From positions 9,251,563 to 9,315,562 of the forward strand of contig NC_057922.1 of assembly GCF_018873765.1 (NCBI RefSeq): a stretch of 64,000 bases of DNA. Reading direction: 5' to 3'. The notes below the pieces were generated by a model. It saw only the letters and a list, made by a program, of their open reading frames with translations. It had not been told where the DNA came from and searched no databases. Shown here piece after piece: positions 1 to 13,200 of the stretch. The first letter of the stretch is position 1; each line of letters begins with the position of its first letter. Both the position numbers and the translations under genes were made by a program. This DNA comes from Telopea speciosissima. Its lineage: Eukaryota > Streptophyta > Magnoliopsida > Proteales > Proteaceae.

Positions 1-1095
1 ACTCTCTCTCTCCTCCAACTTCTCAAGGGCACTTCGAAATTCTACTTGGGATAGATTTATTTTGAAAGATATTCTCTCACCTATGGAAAGTTGAAAAATC
101 AAAGACGTTTTGATTTTATTGCTTGGAGAAGATATCTACAAAGAAAATGAAGCACTTGTTAGAATTGGAAGTTTACTTTTCTAGAAATAGAAGGTCTATG
201 TAAACAATCTTCTTCTTCTTCTTTCTATTTTTTTCTTTTTCTTAGGATTCAAGGCATTGTAAAGAGGAAGGAGAAGAGAATATTCTCTTTCTTAGGGAAT
301 ATTTCTCCTACACTTCCCTCTTCTCTCTTCTCTTCTCTTCCCCTATAAATACCCCTTGCCCTTTGGGTTGTAAGAAGTTAGTAGTTTTAGTTCAGTTTTT
401 AGTTAGTTTCTAGTTCAATTTTAATTCATTTTTTAGTGTAATTTTTATTTCATTCACTTAGTGAATTTTCTCTTCTTTTCCTATTTTTGGCTTAAGTTCT
501 TAGTTTTGATTTCAAGTTCTTAGTTTTGATTTCATAAGTCTAGTTTAATGGTTGTAATAGTTTTAGTTTAAAGCTTCCTAGTCTAAGTTCCTATGTTGAT
601 GACAAGACATGGAGATTTAGAAGAGGAAGCCATGGTGAGTTTATTCAAGTATTCAAGCACATCAAGGTATCTCATTCTCTAAACCCTTAATCTCATTTTC
701 CCTTTCCTCTATCTCTCTCTATCTTCTTCTTCTTCTCCCTCTATTTCTTTTATTTTTTTATATGGTTGTGGTATGTGGATGCACTTTTATTCCCTTATTT
801 CTTTTTATGTGATTATGAAGTGTGGCTGCGTTTTTATTATTCCTTTCAATTCGCTTTAGTTTGATAGGTTAGATGCTCATGCGTTAGGACGCCAATTTAA
901 TCCCTTAATTTTGTTAGATGCTTATGAGTTAGGATGCATTAATTTTCATTAATTTAATTAGTTTAATTTAACATTTTAATTTGGTCCACTTTGCATTACT
1001 TTTAAGTTAATTAAATAGAGTGGCGTATATCTCCTCGTGTTCGACCCGTAGCTACGATTGACCCGTACGCTTGCGGTATTATTTTAACTCAAACA
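1..1095 (+). mobile_element. LTR-retrotransposon relic at the left edge (Ty3/gypsy-like, broken)
   Basis: AT-rich DNA with a TATA box (CTATAAATACC, near 344) followed by a pyrimidine-rich leader and, near 1020-1085, a GC-richer block (CTCGTGTTCGACCCGTAGC) of the kind seen close to the ends of plant gypsy LTRs. No coding domain is visible and the left part lies outside the window. Family placement is inference from texture. Confidence 0.35.
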
Positions 1096-2827
1096 CTCAG
1101 CAAGGAAAACGGAAAGAAATCCCCTAAGGAATACCTTTCCCAATGCCATAACCCTCAGTCGAGGAGCACATTTTTGCTATGCTAAAAATACATGTACTGG
1201 CTCTGCTATTCTGCCCCAGCCCAGCTGAGGAAGAGTTAAGAGTAAAACGCAAAATATGCTGATTCGGGCTGGCCGGCCATACTATATTTGAGTCAAAATT
1301 TCAAATAATAATAAAAAAAATAAGGCCATTCCATTTCGACAAAAAAACCACACCCGAGTTTCATAGCTTTGGGTCCGCTATCCCAGTCATGATTTTCCTA
1401 CCCTCACTACTCTACACAACTGTGAGCAGCAAATTCTTGAGTCTTCCAAACCCTAATTTTCATTCTTTCCTTACTAGGGTTAGCAATTGTCATTTCATTT
1501 TGAAATCCAATTTTGAGATTGTAGGGTCCTTATGCTGCATTAGTTTGTTTAAGCTATACTTAGTTTGGTAATATATATTTTTGGTTTAGATTGTGGTTTT
1601 ATTACACTTGGATCTGTTTGGCAAGTTCAGTTTGGAAGCTTTTCCTTGTTTTGTACTGCAGGAGTGCAGGGTTAGGGAAGTATTTAGTTAAGCACTTACC
1701 TTTCATTTATCTTTGAGGATGTTACTCAAGTGCCTTCAAGTAGCCTTTTATATTCATTTGCTGCTTCGTTTACAATCTTATTGTAACAATGTTGCTGATC
1801 GAAAGTGAGTGCATAAATGGGGAGAGTGATGCAGACCAAATCAATGGATCTGCTTGTGGTGGGATTAAGAGAGAGTAAGAGGAAAAGAAAGAGAAGATAA
1901 GGAGTTGTTCCGGGAATGTGAACAGTACCAGTCAAAGCTAAGAGAGGAGAGAAGGGAGAGAGAAATACGAGAGGCAACAGCCTCAATATAAAATCAACTA
2001 AATCTCATTCATCAAATAATGTCTAGGGTGTGGCAGCTCTCTTTATTTATAATAATGAAGCAACATTACATAATTAGAAACTCTTCATAACTAAGGAAGA
2101 GTTTTCAAAATAGAAAGTAGAAACTTACAAGAAATAGAAACTAGAATCTTATAGATTAAGGTAACTAAATAAGTAATAAAGAAGCGACAAAATAAAACCC
2201 ACGATCCCAACAAGCAGTTGAAAGATCTCAACAGAATATTCTCCAAACATTCTGGTCAATCTCCTCAAGATACCCTCCATATATGCTGATCAAGCCCCAA
2301 TCGACCTACTTTTAAGGAGACCAGAAAATCTCTAGCTATAGGTAAGATCCCAATCTAGGAATCCTTGGAACCAATGGGCCCACTACTAATACTAAATTAA
2401 AAGATTAAATTCGTGCCCCCCCCCCTGGACCCAATATTTGGGGCTTATAATTGAGCCTATAACCAAAGACTATCAAAACATGCCCTAACATAAAAGACCA
2501 AACTACATCCAATGGTGGTGATCATGCTCTTGCATTAGGGAGGAAGAGAGTTCACTTCGTATCAAGTTCTCATTTATTTTTTCGATCTTGACAAAATGTC
2601 TACATATAAAGCATTAATTGTATTTGAAATATTTTATGCATCTGAAAAGAACTGATATATAAAACAGATATATAAAACAAATCAAAAAGTGACAAAAACG
2701 TTAAAAAACAAATACTTTTGTTGGCAAAAAACATGAGATATGTAGATGAATCTTTGAAATCAGAATTTTTTTCTCGATTCTCCAATTTCCAAAAGAGAAT
2801 AGACCTACATAATTCATAAGCACCAAC
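1096..2827. other. Intronic or intergenic DNA downstream of VPS52 exon 4
   Basis: No coding exon could be found on either strand. About 1600-2250 is purine-rich and resembles decayed LTR DNA. The next VPS52 exon, which should begin with the conserved DYIKES-type segment, is not visible here. This is therefore the start of a very long intron that carries repeats, or the gene is broken. Confidence 0.4.
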
Positions 2828-5800
2828 CTGAATCGAATTCAGTTCAACTTGGCGTACATTGTTCTCAACACCCTTAGCATAATCCCTTAGTTTTGTGCCT
2901 TTAGACAATATATCTGTAACCACCTATAGAACAAAAAATAATAAATCATTTAAGTGATCAACAAACGATGTCCTCAAGGGCACCAACCATCTGTACGAAA
3001 GAAGCATTAGAATATTAACATGTAACCTTTAACAATAAGAGTATCAGGATTATTATGAGAACAAAGAACAACTAGATAATAAACATGGCACTGAACCTAA
3101 AAGGAAATAAGTTTTTAGTATAGATACATTCACATAATTAAGGATATGTGCGATGGAGTTATAACAAATGTTAGAACAACTAGGAAGAGATGAGGGAGTT
3201 CCCAACCATGGTCTACAAGAGGGGTCAGCATTGAGCCCATACCTCTGTGTTAGTGAAGGATAAGTTGGTTCATACATGATTAAGGAAGAACAATGAAGGC
3301 TTTAATAAGGAGTGAACAATACAAATTGAAGGTGCAGAGCAAGGCCAAAAATGACCTGGGTTGAAGTGGTGGAGAAAAAACAAAACACCATTTACCTTGT
3401 AGCCAATTACAAGATGTGAAGCCAGCACCATACACCTTGTCAATTGCTTAAGGCATAAGAGCACCTCATGCCATTGTCCAAACTGTTTGGAACAGATTGT
3501 CAGACCACCAACCACCAGGCCAGAATGGTTCAGCATCCAGCCCATGTTTAAAGAACTCTTGTTGTCAGTGATCATGCTGGACATGGACACAACGTCCAAC
3601 ATCTTTTAGGGCTCACTTCGGACCATCAAGCGATTGAAAAGCATGAACTGGGTGGGAGCCAAGGGTTATATGGTTCACCAGCTCCAGGTTTTTGATAGAA
3701 TATCATTTGTGGCTTTCTAATGGCCGACATTTCTAAACCAAACCTTACTGGACAGTTGGGAGATCCAATTCGGATCATCTAAAATTATCTTAAAACACTA
3801 ATCTCTTCACCAGCACGGCTAATTTCAAATAACCTTGAATCCTTTTGAACCTGTTGGCTCATTCTACACCAAACCTACTTTATGCTTTCAAGCCCTGATT
3901 GATTACATTCATGATCTCTCAATCTCTGGACCTGCTAATAGCAAACAATCCTTTCAGAACCTAAATGTCTTCAACTAGTCCAAGATTGTATATATGGTGC
4001 TGATAAAAGAACCACAAGCAATTGCCAACACTGAATGTAGTACTAGAGATATGGTTCCTTGTTCACCAACTTTAGAATGCCACCCCCTTGATATCCATTC
4101 TTCTTTGAAATCATAAAACCATTCCAGATTATTTTCTTTTGCATAACAAATTCCTAGAGGTTTATTTATGCTCAAAATAGCAGTCCCCAATGTTTCAAAG
4201 CAAAATTCTAAGTAAAAATCAAGATCAGGATTCAATGATTATGATAAAATACTCTACTCTACTTTGCCAGGTGTGAAATCACTCTTTATATCAAAATTTA
4301 ATTCCAGAAAAAGTATTCTGTTTTTGTGATATAGACTAATGAAGCATAGTACAACGCACAAAGACTAGGTGGCCCTCCATAATGCCCCTTCAATAAAATA
4401 TAAGATCAAGCTACACAGTAAACCCAAGGAGAATCCACCTTTAGGTGCATTCCGTTGGAGGTATATTCTTTATGCTACCCTGATCGCACCCCTCTCCATT
4501 CTTTACATACTATTTACCTTTATCTTTTTGTTTTTTATTATTTTTTTTATAAGTATTAGTAAACGCAGGATTCAGCATGGTGTTCATCAGGTAAATCCTC
4601 ACCATTTTTTTAATAAAGGAAGATGAGGCAATCCCTTAATGTGGCCAGATGCAAGCAACATCCACAACAGAGAAGCAAAAAAGAAAGTTCACTGTTCAAT
4701 AATATCATCAAATATCTCATTTTTACCTCACTATCATCTAGTGGACAATTTTTGCCACATCATTGATTTACGATGAAAAAGCATTACCAAGGTACTAAAA
4801 GAAACTAAAACAGCATCAGTTTAGCATGTAAAGGCATTGCAAAGATACAAAAGAAAGCTAACCCAAGAGTACTTACTTCATCATTCTTACATTCTTCCAG
4901 CTCTTCCTGTAGTCCATCCAATGATACATCGTCACTACAAGAAGTAAATCCAATGGTTGCCTCAGGCCATAATAATTAGAATGTAAGCAATAGATATAAG
5001 CCTTATCCTCGCTGCATGCCACTGGAAAATTATTTATTGTGGACATTTTAACAAGCAAATCACTATGACCCTTAATTATCTTCAGCAAAGTTCATTGAGT
5101 CAATTTTGGGTTCCTTTTCTAATGCAATTTGACTTTGGGGTCAGGTTGTTTCTCTCTGAAGTGTCTTAGGGCAGCACAGGTAGTATTCATTGCCATCATG
5201 ATCTAAAGGAACTTTCCTTCACAAAAGAGGTTATAAAAATTGGGGTTTTTAGAGCAGAGACCACAAGAAAACCACCACAGCTTATTGTAAGTAAAATTTT
5301 AGTCTATATACCTGTTTACATCCTCCTCAAAAGCCAAATCCCCAACAAATACTCCCTCAAATCCAGCTTTCTGGATATCATGAGTCTCACCATAGGAGTC
5401 ACCCTGCAGCCAACATAAAAAACTTCTAGAGTCAAAACATCATAATCTCCATCTTATATGTGTTAATCAGGCATAATGTCGATTCGTTGGCAACAGATAG
5501 CATGGGCCCTTGGTGATTATCTCATTTCATTAGAGTGTCCCATTCCCTGGCATCTTCAGTAACATATCATTCCACTGGGTGGCAAATAATCTCACAGATG
5601 AGTTAGCCAAACTAGGGGCAAATAAAACACATAATTGGCCCTTACCACCATCGTAAACTCTGTGTAGTAACTCATTTTTCGGATCATATCTTGGACCCAG
5701 CGTATTCACTTCTCTCTTGTATCATTGCTGTATCTTCTAACTAAAATTCAAGTTATTTCATACAACTCTGGACCAAGCCAGCAATTAGCCATTTAATTCT

Positions 5801-5964
5801 GTAAATCCTTAGTATTTCAACAGATTAGAGGGCATGAGGGCAGGAAATTCAGGTCTAGAAGTTCTGCATCCTGTACAAGAACATTATTTTATAAGAACAG
5901 AAATTCACGTACAAGAACTTGTAATTTGAGTTCTTACCACTGTCTTTGTCACAGAAGCATCCAT
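2828..5964 (-). CDS. VPS52: VPS52, N-terminal exons 1-4 (partial; gene runs toward the left edge)
   Basis: VPS52 (POK in Arabidopsis) is a subunit of the GARP/EARP complexes that tether endosome-derived vesicles at the trans-Golgi; loss blocks pollen-tube growth. Exons on the minus strand: 5938-5964, 5312-5403, 4877-4934, 2828-2923. All junctions are GT-AG and phases agree (0, 2, 0, then 0 at the exit). They give 91 residues: MDASVTKTV, an acidic stretch with GVFVGDLAFEED, the helix SDDVSLDGLQEELEECKNDE, then VVTDILSKGTKLRDYAKGVE and NNVRQVELNSIQ. The last two blocks match the most conserved N-terminal part of the plant family. An in-frame TAG directly precedes the ATG at 5964. The family protein is about 700 residues, so only the first eighth is present. 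Identification is from remembered family sequence; confidence is high for family, moderate for the very short first exon. Confidence 0.85.
5470..5660 (+). mobile_element. LINE relic: C-terminal RNase H-like piece
   Basis: Within VPS52 intron 1 the plus strand reads HWVANNLTDELAKLGANK (about 5575-5625), the typical end of the RNase H domain of plant L1-like LINEs (usual form: H.PRE.N..AD.LAKLGA). Only about 200 bp is recognisable, with no poly-A tail or target duplication seen. Confidence 0.4.
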
Positions 5965-7458
5965 CTATCAAGTGTACTTCATCCAACACAAGCTTCTAAA
6001 TGTTGTGTTGCCAAATCCAAGAAAATTACCAGGAAGAAAGCTTAGGAATGATCACCACAAAGACCGCACAAGTTCCCTGCAAAAAAGTTTGCCATACATA
6101 AATATACAACACAGATGCATCATTCAAAGAATAATAATTTAAACATAGCATTACCTATGTTATATACTTATATATGTATATAGGAGACGGTTGGGTAAGC
6201 CGCCAGCTCCAGGTAAGCTAGCAACTGTGCCCAATGGGGAGGGCAGGGGTATCAATAAATATATTTATATATATACATTTAATTCTATTAAAATAACTCT
6301 CCAACAAGCCCAACAGTGCCAAATTTGAACATAGCATTACCTATGTGACCAAATTGGCCCTTGAAAGATTTCAACTTCTTTTCCTTTTTTACTCTTTCTT
6401 TTTTGGTGGGTGGGGTGGGGTGGGGTGGGGTGGGGTGGGGGGGGGGAGGGAGGGTTTATAAGTCTACCTTCATTTATAATCAAATCCACCACCAATTGAG
6501 AAAATGTACTCTGGTATGGGGTAAGCATCAGCAGTTTTTCCCCTTTGTTTTCCCCCCCCCCCCCCCCCGCCCTGAATTTCAGTGATAACATTCTAAGAAA
6601 AGAAACAGCAGAAACAACATACCCAATTAATGTTACTTTTTAAATACAGACAATAACCATCAATGATACATGTCACCCTCGTTAGATCAGAACTCAGTTT
6701 CCCTACTGTAATTCGGACATTGTTCTCCAACCACGTAGCTCTTCCTCAAAACAATGCCACAAATGCCTATTTGCCTAAAAGAAATCAAAGAAAATTGTAT
6801 AGAAAGCAGAAAAGTTCATATATGTAAAACTAAAAGCACGCTGAAACTCCGATCATCATAGCAAAGGGAGCAAATACGTATCAGCAACTAAACATTTTAA
6901 ATAGTATTACCTAAAGTAAATCAGTGACAGAAAATGAGCTGAATCACATTTGTATATACATATGATTCTTCAGTAATACTTGAGATAGGATGATTGAATC
7001 AACAAATGATTCAATCAATGAATCCTCTGAGATACGACAATCTAGCAACATCTCGACGCATCAGGTAATCATCAACACCATTAATCATAGATTCAATTTG
7101 TCGTTGAAAACAAAACTTTGGAGGGAGGAGGGGGGGAACACCTGTCAAAAGAGTCGCTTTGTACGAAATATGAAAATAGGGATTCGCCGGTTAGAAGCAG
7201 ATCCAACAGCTCTTCCAAATTCCGATGCTGCGTTCGTCAACCACTCGACGCCGGCTCTGGTGAAGAACTGTAATTGCTGGAACCTGGATCTGAATCCAAG
7301 TCCACTCAAGAGTCAAGAGTGGGGCTCAAATTCGTGGCGAGTACGAAAAGACACGAATTAGACCAAATCCTTATGGGCGGTTTTTGGACGGGGTGTTTCG
7401 GAGAATTGTAAGAAAACTATATCGGTCGGACCATTCTGGTACCGGTTAGAAATCGAAA
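5965..7458 (-). promoter_or_regulatory. VPS52 leader and promoter region
   Basis: Upstream of the VPS52 start codon on its strand. The stretch 7150-7400 is GC-richer than its surroundings and, read on the minus strand, looks like a plant 5' leader containing TTTTGACAG followed by GTGTTC, so a leader intron is possible. The transcription start is probably near 7400. No clear TATA box was found. The region also holds the G-run and C-run pair at 6404-6571. Confidence 0.3.
6404..6571. repeat. G-rich minisatellite (GGGGT units) facing a C-run
   Basis: At 6404-6451 the plus strand has repeated GGGGT units followed by an uninterrupted G-run. About 100 bases on, at 6551-6571, there is a long C-run. 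The two can pair as a hairpin, and the G-rich strand has far more than the four G-tracts needed for a quadruplex. Long open frames on both strands here are by-products of the low complexity. Confidence 0.8.
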
Positions 7459-7609
7459 AACTTTTAGGCCAAATGTTCTATGTGCAGTAGCGCAGGCTGC
7501 ACTAGACACATAAGAATGGACGAAATGACCATCCTGCCCACCTGAATGGATAACCCATGTGTCTGGGTGCAGCCTGCGCTGCTGCAATTACAACTTCTGC
7601 CCAAAGTTT
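7459..7609. mobile_element. Small foldback MITE, about 150 bp
   Basis: The left arm (7466-7510) contains GCGCAGGCTGCACTAGACAC; the right arm (7550-7605) carries its inverted counterpart. Arms of about 50 bp pair with few mismatches, separated by about 45 bp. No clean target duplication was found, so the superfamily is open. Confidence 0.6.
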
Positions 7610-8127
7610 TATTACTGGTTTTAAAGACATGTATCTAAAATTAAAACCGTATTAGATCGAAAACGGTATTAGACCAATGATAACCTGATAAGAGGAAATC
7701 GATAAAACTTCGAACCAAACTAGAACAAGACCGAAACTGAAACCTAGATGAATAGAATCACTTCATATATTAGCACGCGCAAGTTCTTCAACTTCTTTGA
7801 ATCCTTTTTTGTGATATGAAAGAAAAGAGGTACCCTTCCGGCCATCCCTTGATGAGAAGTCTTTAGGAGACCTGTTACCGTGCTACTCTTTACTGGCTAG
7901 AGATCTAATTTCATGGGTGACAGCCAAGGGAAATCCTTTCATCAATGGATATGCACAAAGAGGTTCGTTTTTTTTTCCAAGAAAAAGTGTGGAGGATGAT
8001 TGAACGGAGAAAGAAAGAAACATGTGCAATAGGCTTTTGGAAGGTATTAGGACGACTCTGAGTAATTGACTAGATTTTCAGGGAGCTCCTCGCCGTCTTG
8101 GCAAGGTTCGGCAATCATACTCGTAGC

Positions 8128-8505
8128 TTGGCAACCACCGTAGGAGGTGTGATGTACATGCACCCCTTTCAAGAGGGTGCAAAACTTCTCAGTTTGGGTC
8201 TCATATTTATCATATATACCATGTTCGTATTGTGACACGATGTTCTACATGAATATACGTTGGAAAGACAGCATACCAAAGTCGTGCAATTAGGACCTCG
8301 ATATGGTTCTACTTCGTTCACTGTATTGGAGGTTATGTTCCTTTTTGCTCTTTTTCGGGCTTCTTCTCATTCTTCTTTGGCATCTACAGCAGATATCGGA
8401 GGTATTTGGCCCCCAATAGAGATTTGGGTTTTAGATCCTTGAGATATCCCTTTTCTCAATACCCCTATTTGCCCCCCCCCTTTCATCCAGAGTTGTCGTA
8501 ATACC
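8128..8505 (+). pseudogene. cox3: Nuclear copy of mitochondrial cox3 (NUMT), decayed
   Basis: The plus strand reads [20 protein letters not shown], then [50 protein letters not shown] and [16 protein letters not shown]. These follow plant cytochrome c oxidase subunit III in order through the first half of the protein. Two conserved tryptophan codons (in the family's WWRDV and DPWEIPF motifs) are now TGA or a related stop, and the copy ends soon after FLNTPI. The segment just upstream (from about 8085) is weakly alike. The surroundings are nuclear repeats, so this is an old organelle-DNA insertion rather than a gene. Confidence 0.85.
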
Positions 8506-8509
8506 TACC

Positions 8510-10238
8510 AAAAGAATCATGAAAAACATTTTTTTGATTGGTGACCAACTTAAAATTGCTTCAGATGATTCTTCCCCACCAACCATTTTCATTTCCTCAT
8601 AACTGGCTCTCAAAATTTCGTTGATACCATATTCGAATTTCCTAGTTATAACTATCTCATAAGTATCACTAAAGAATCTGGTTGAGCTTCATGCTTGCTC
8701 CTTAATGGTGTTTTTTGTTACCAGCTTACATGGATTGTGATTTTTCAGGTTCAGCCCAAGAAGCCAAGGCAAGAGCTATCCATGGTTTTAAAATTGAGAT
8801 CGTATTAGTCGGATTGGAATCAGCCAAAGCCGACCCCAATTGGTTAATCCTATTCCAGAATCTAGGGTTAGGGCAACTTTGGGCCAATTCTGACTGAATC
8901 CTCACTGATCAACCTGGCCCAATCCAGATGTACTTGGCATCCTATCCAATGATATATCCCTTTGTAGTTTAATGTAAAGTTATAGTACAAAAGGGCCAAA
9001 TAAAAATGTGAAATAAGGCTCCATATGTTCAGTTAGTAGAACTTACAAATGTTGTTTTGTTTTTTTTATGAGAAAAAGAAAATTATATTACTAGAAAGAT
9101 AATAGAGTCTGTACAATATTGTGTTGAAGAACCACTTGTTCTTTATGAACTTACAAATGTTGTTCTTATTCACTTTGAAAGTTTTCTATAAGTGGGCCAA
9201 GAAGCCCAACCTACGCCTCCATTTTTATATTAATTCTTTCAAGGAGAGAAAAAATGGATTGAGACGTAGGCTACTCCGCTTGCTCAGAGAATCCTATCCC
9301 AAAAACTATTTACAGTTTGTAATTTTAATGTTTTAACTTTTAACAGAATTATATTTTTGTTCTGCTAGTTACAAATAAAATCCGAGTCATTCATCCTTTT
9401 CATTGTAGTCAAAATAAATAAAAAAAATCTGCTAGATGTAAAAATAAGAATCTAAAGGCCATGAACAAAAAGTTGAGCTATTTCTTTGTTTCTATTTTTT
9501 TGGTTTTAGAAAAATTTGAAAGAATTTTAATCTTCTTTTTTTTCACTAGTTTATGACTAATTAGCACTAACAAACACTAAAACAAGCACAATGCTATTTG
9601 ACAAATTTGGGCCACCAGAACCAAATAATCCTTACTAGAATGGCTGGAGTAAATTCTTACCCTCAATACTACAAAGTAGGGCCAAGCAAGAAGGTGAGTA
9701 AGCAGGTAAATGGTAACCCCATTCCCCAGCTAGACCTACCTATACTAAATTTCTGTTACAATGATATAAATGCAAAAGATAGTTTTAGCCTCTTCTATCG
9801 AGAAAGTTGAAGGGATGATCAAGGGACTTTTCAACATTTAGCTTGAGAAACAAGGACATAACCATAATATTGACCTAGGAGGTATGATTGTTGAAACCCT
9901 AAGATATCTTCAATGAGGAACCAATGCTTTTACTAGATATCAAGGTGCTTCAAATGAGGCTACCCAACCTGGCAAGTCGGGCAACACATTGGTCCCTGAG
10001 ATTGGGATTCAAGCCAGCGTTTGTTTTAAGATTGCTCGATGTGGAGAATATTATGGAATCTATTGAAGGCCAAAATGCTAACACTCAATTTCATGGATTT
10101 TCCTCAATCCAGCTGCCAAAAAAAAAAACACTATGCTGAATCTAATGAGAGCATTTTTTTTTTTTATCATTCTCTTTCTATATATTATTAAAAGGCAAAA
10201 ATCCAGAACTCAGGTCCCGTAGACTGATTCCTTCGGCC
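8510..10238. other. Intergenic DNA, no gene recognised
   Basis: AT-rich DNA between the cox3 copy and COX19. Short open frames on the plus strand (for example 9598-9810) have no recognisable motif. No inverted or tandem repeat structure of note was seen. Confidence 0.5.
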
Positions 10239-13200
10239 TCAAGTAGTAACTACACTTTTACCCTGAACACCAGGCAAGGCACTGTCCCTAGCACCAACTT
10301 TTTCATTCCTCTGTTCAGAAGCTTCCTCATCAGCGTCTTTGCCGAATCCAAGCTCAGACATATCTTGCTTTGCCATTAAGTTCCTGGTGATCTCAAAAGA
10401 GTTTCCCAACCAAGTTCCACAAATTGAGAGAATTATAGAGGAGAGGAACAATATACCAAAAGAGCAAATAGGAGACTACAATTAGATTACCTAAATATCT
10501 TTAATCCTATGAAAGTTTTTCAATTGGAAAAATGTTCTCATCTTCATACAGAGATATAGAGCATATTCATGCAGATGTCAGACTGGAAAAGTAAAATTTC
10601 AGGCCATACAACTAGTTGCCTATTGTTCATCTCCAATAATGAATATAAGATTAGACTTGATGATGATGATAAAACCCAAATGTCCAAATAGACGATAGAA
10701 ACACGATAACCCAGCTTTTCCTAGTTCTTTAATAGTATTGGATACCAGCCAAGATTTGTTGGACACTCCCCCTCATTAATTTTGCGGGTCTCTAAATGTA
10801 TTGTGTCGGTCGCTTGTATAGATACAGCTAGTCACTTGAATGGACACTGCTGTGCCTCTTTTGCCTATTAGCTACCTCAATAGGACCTACTTAGGCGTTT
10901 GCTTTCTATCTTAAAGAACAAAAAAGTACTCTTCCATAATCTAAGCATCAAACAGTCCCTCTGCATTTCTGGATTTTTTTTCTTGGGAGGGGGGGTGTTT
11001 GAAGGGAAGGGGAGAAAGGGGGTTGCCATGTCTGACACAGTGTCCCTGTCTAATGCTGGAAACTTGTGTCAGTGTTAGGAGACGAGTCTGGTCAAGTAAC
11101 CTGAAAGTGAGAAAAGACATGGATGAAAGCTTTGGTCTAACAAGAAATATGACACAAAATAGAGATCAATGGCAAAACAGGATTCATGTACCAGAGCCAT
11201 TTCAGCATAAGGCTTAGTTTTGAGTTGAGTTGAGTTGAGTTGAGGTCGAGGAACTGAAGTCTAAAGACAGCCATAAACAGGACGCACTACCCTTTTCGGC
11301 TGTGGCGACTGTTCTGCTTAAAATTAAATTAGTGACACGTGAAGACTACGAAATTATATTTTGTGCTCTCTTTTCTTCTTGCCCCCTTCGCCCTTTTTTC
11401 CTGGTCATCCTCGTCCACTCCACTTGTATTGAACTAAGATCGATGCAGGTGCATTTTGGAATCTTGAATGGATGGTCCAGATTTGTCCCTACATATGAAG
11501 TTTATTATTGAAACCAGGGGTATATTTGTCTAGTTGCTTTGTTTATAAGTTGGGGTCAAATATGTATTTAGGAGGGTTAAATCGATGGTTAGCTGTTAAG
11601 GTCTTTCAGAAGGTCTCATGGGGTTTAATAGTTGTCCTCTTTGCATTTAAAAAGTTGGGGCCAAAATGTGCCATGCATCGGCTTCAAGTTAGGAATCTAC
11701 TAAATTAGTCAACCTAGAGCCCTTATCATGTTGGTGAAGTTAGTGTATCTATCTGTTAAAGAGTACCAAGTTGAGTCTATTTCTATTTTGGGCCTTTATA
11801 TATGTAACCAACACCCCCCAACCCCACTACGAGATTGAGTATTGTTAGTGGATAAGTTTGCTCTATTGCAACCTGGTGATTGCGGGTTCGAATCAAGGAA
11901 AGAGCCTCTCCGCGAAGTAGGGTTAGGGTGTGGACATCTGCCCCTCTCCAGATCCTGCAGTAGCAGGAGCCTCGTGCATTGGGATGCCCTTTTATATATG
12001 TAACCAACAGTAACACCACCCACCCCTTTCCGGACTAGCCAATTTTCAGGTTGGTAGAACTCACTCTCTCTCTCCCCTTCCTTCCCTCCATTTCACTTTA
12101 TTGATGTCCTACTTTCTTGCCCCTGTTGTCCCATCGATTCCTTAAAATTCTATTGATTTAATTTCTAATATTAAAATTCTATTGATTTAATTTCTAATAT
12201 TATCAAAATTTCATATATCAATTTCTGTCATCTTACATAACCAGATCTAATCATCATATCTGGAATGTTTCCTCCATTGTTTGTAACCATTAGATGCAAG
12301 GCCAGATCTGTTGCCCATCTTTGTCAATAAAATCACAGCCCGAGATCTCTTTGGGTCCATTACCCACAGGCTGATCTAATTGACCTGCATCAAAGACATT
12401 CTCCATTGAGGCTTTCTCCACTTGTTAGGCCTTTTGAAACTGTCAAAAGCGATCATACTCAGTTTTGTACTACCAAAAATTGTGACTAGAAGCAAGAGAG
12501 TTATCACCATCTACCCAGATGTGAGGATCCCAGGGTGATAGGGGTGTGGGAATAAAAAACCTAAATAATAGCAAAAGAGGGAGTGAAACACATTGGAATT
12601 AAAAACATAAGATACAATTTCAATTTACATGTAGGGATGAGAGGTGGGCATAGGATTGAGAAGAAATTGGTTAAGTCAGAAAAAGCTCACCAAATCAAGC
12701 ATAAAATTCTCAAGATATTTAAAACAAAAGCATTATATACGCATCAGACCATGCCGAACTGATTTCTCTAATCCTAAATGGTGCAATTAAGTTGGCACTG
12801 GTTGCTTTAAGATAAAATTTTGATCAATTGAAGAGAAACTCAATGAACGGTGAAATGAAGTTCGAGAACCCCAAATCAAAGATGAGAGAGGGGACAAACT
12901 TAGATGTAAAAATTTATGCTATAGTTATATAGAAAAGAAACACAATGACCTCCAAGGCAGCCAGTGGTTCTCCATTATTTCCTGTTTGTATATACACAGT
13001 AGAAGAAAATGAATGAAGAGGACTTTGTTTTGGGCTCCTATTTGGAGGGGAATAAAGGGGAAAAGGTAAGGGCAACAAAAAAGGGGATTTTCTTCATTCA
13101 GTTTCTGTTGAATTTTTCAATTCATAAAGTATAAACAACATCAGATATTATATATTTTAATTTCTTAGCTCTCAGTCATAAAATAGCTATTGAATATTTT

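Noticed and set aside
1389-1571. 60-codon plus-strand frame
   Set aside because: No start context, no motif, AT-rich surroundings.
6337-6591. Open frames on both strands (74-84 codons)
   Set aside because: They run through the G-run and C-run tracts; composition alone keeps them open.
8047-8238. 63-codon minus-strand frame
   Set aside because: It is the antisense of the cox3 copy.
11814-11990. tRNA gene suggested by GCGGGTTCGAATC
   Set aside because: This is the box B of a tRNA-derived SINE with a target duplication; no cloverleaf can be drawn.
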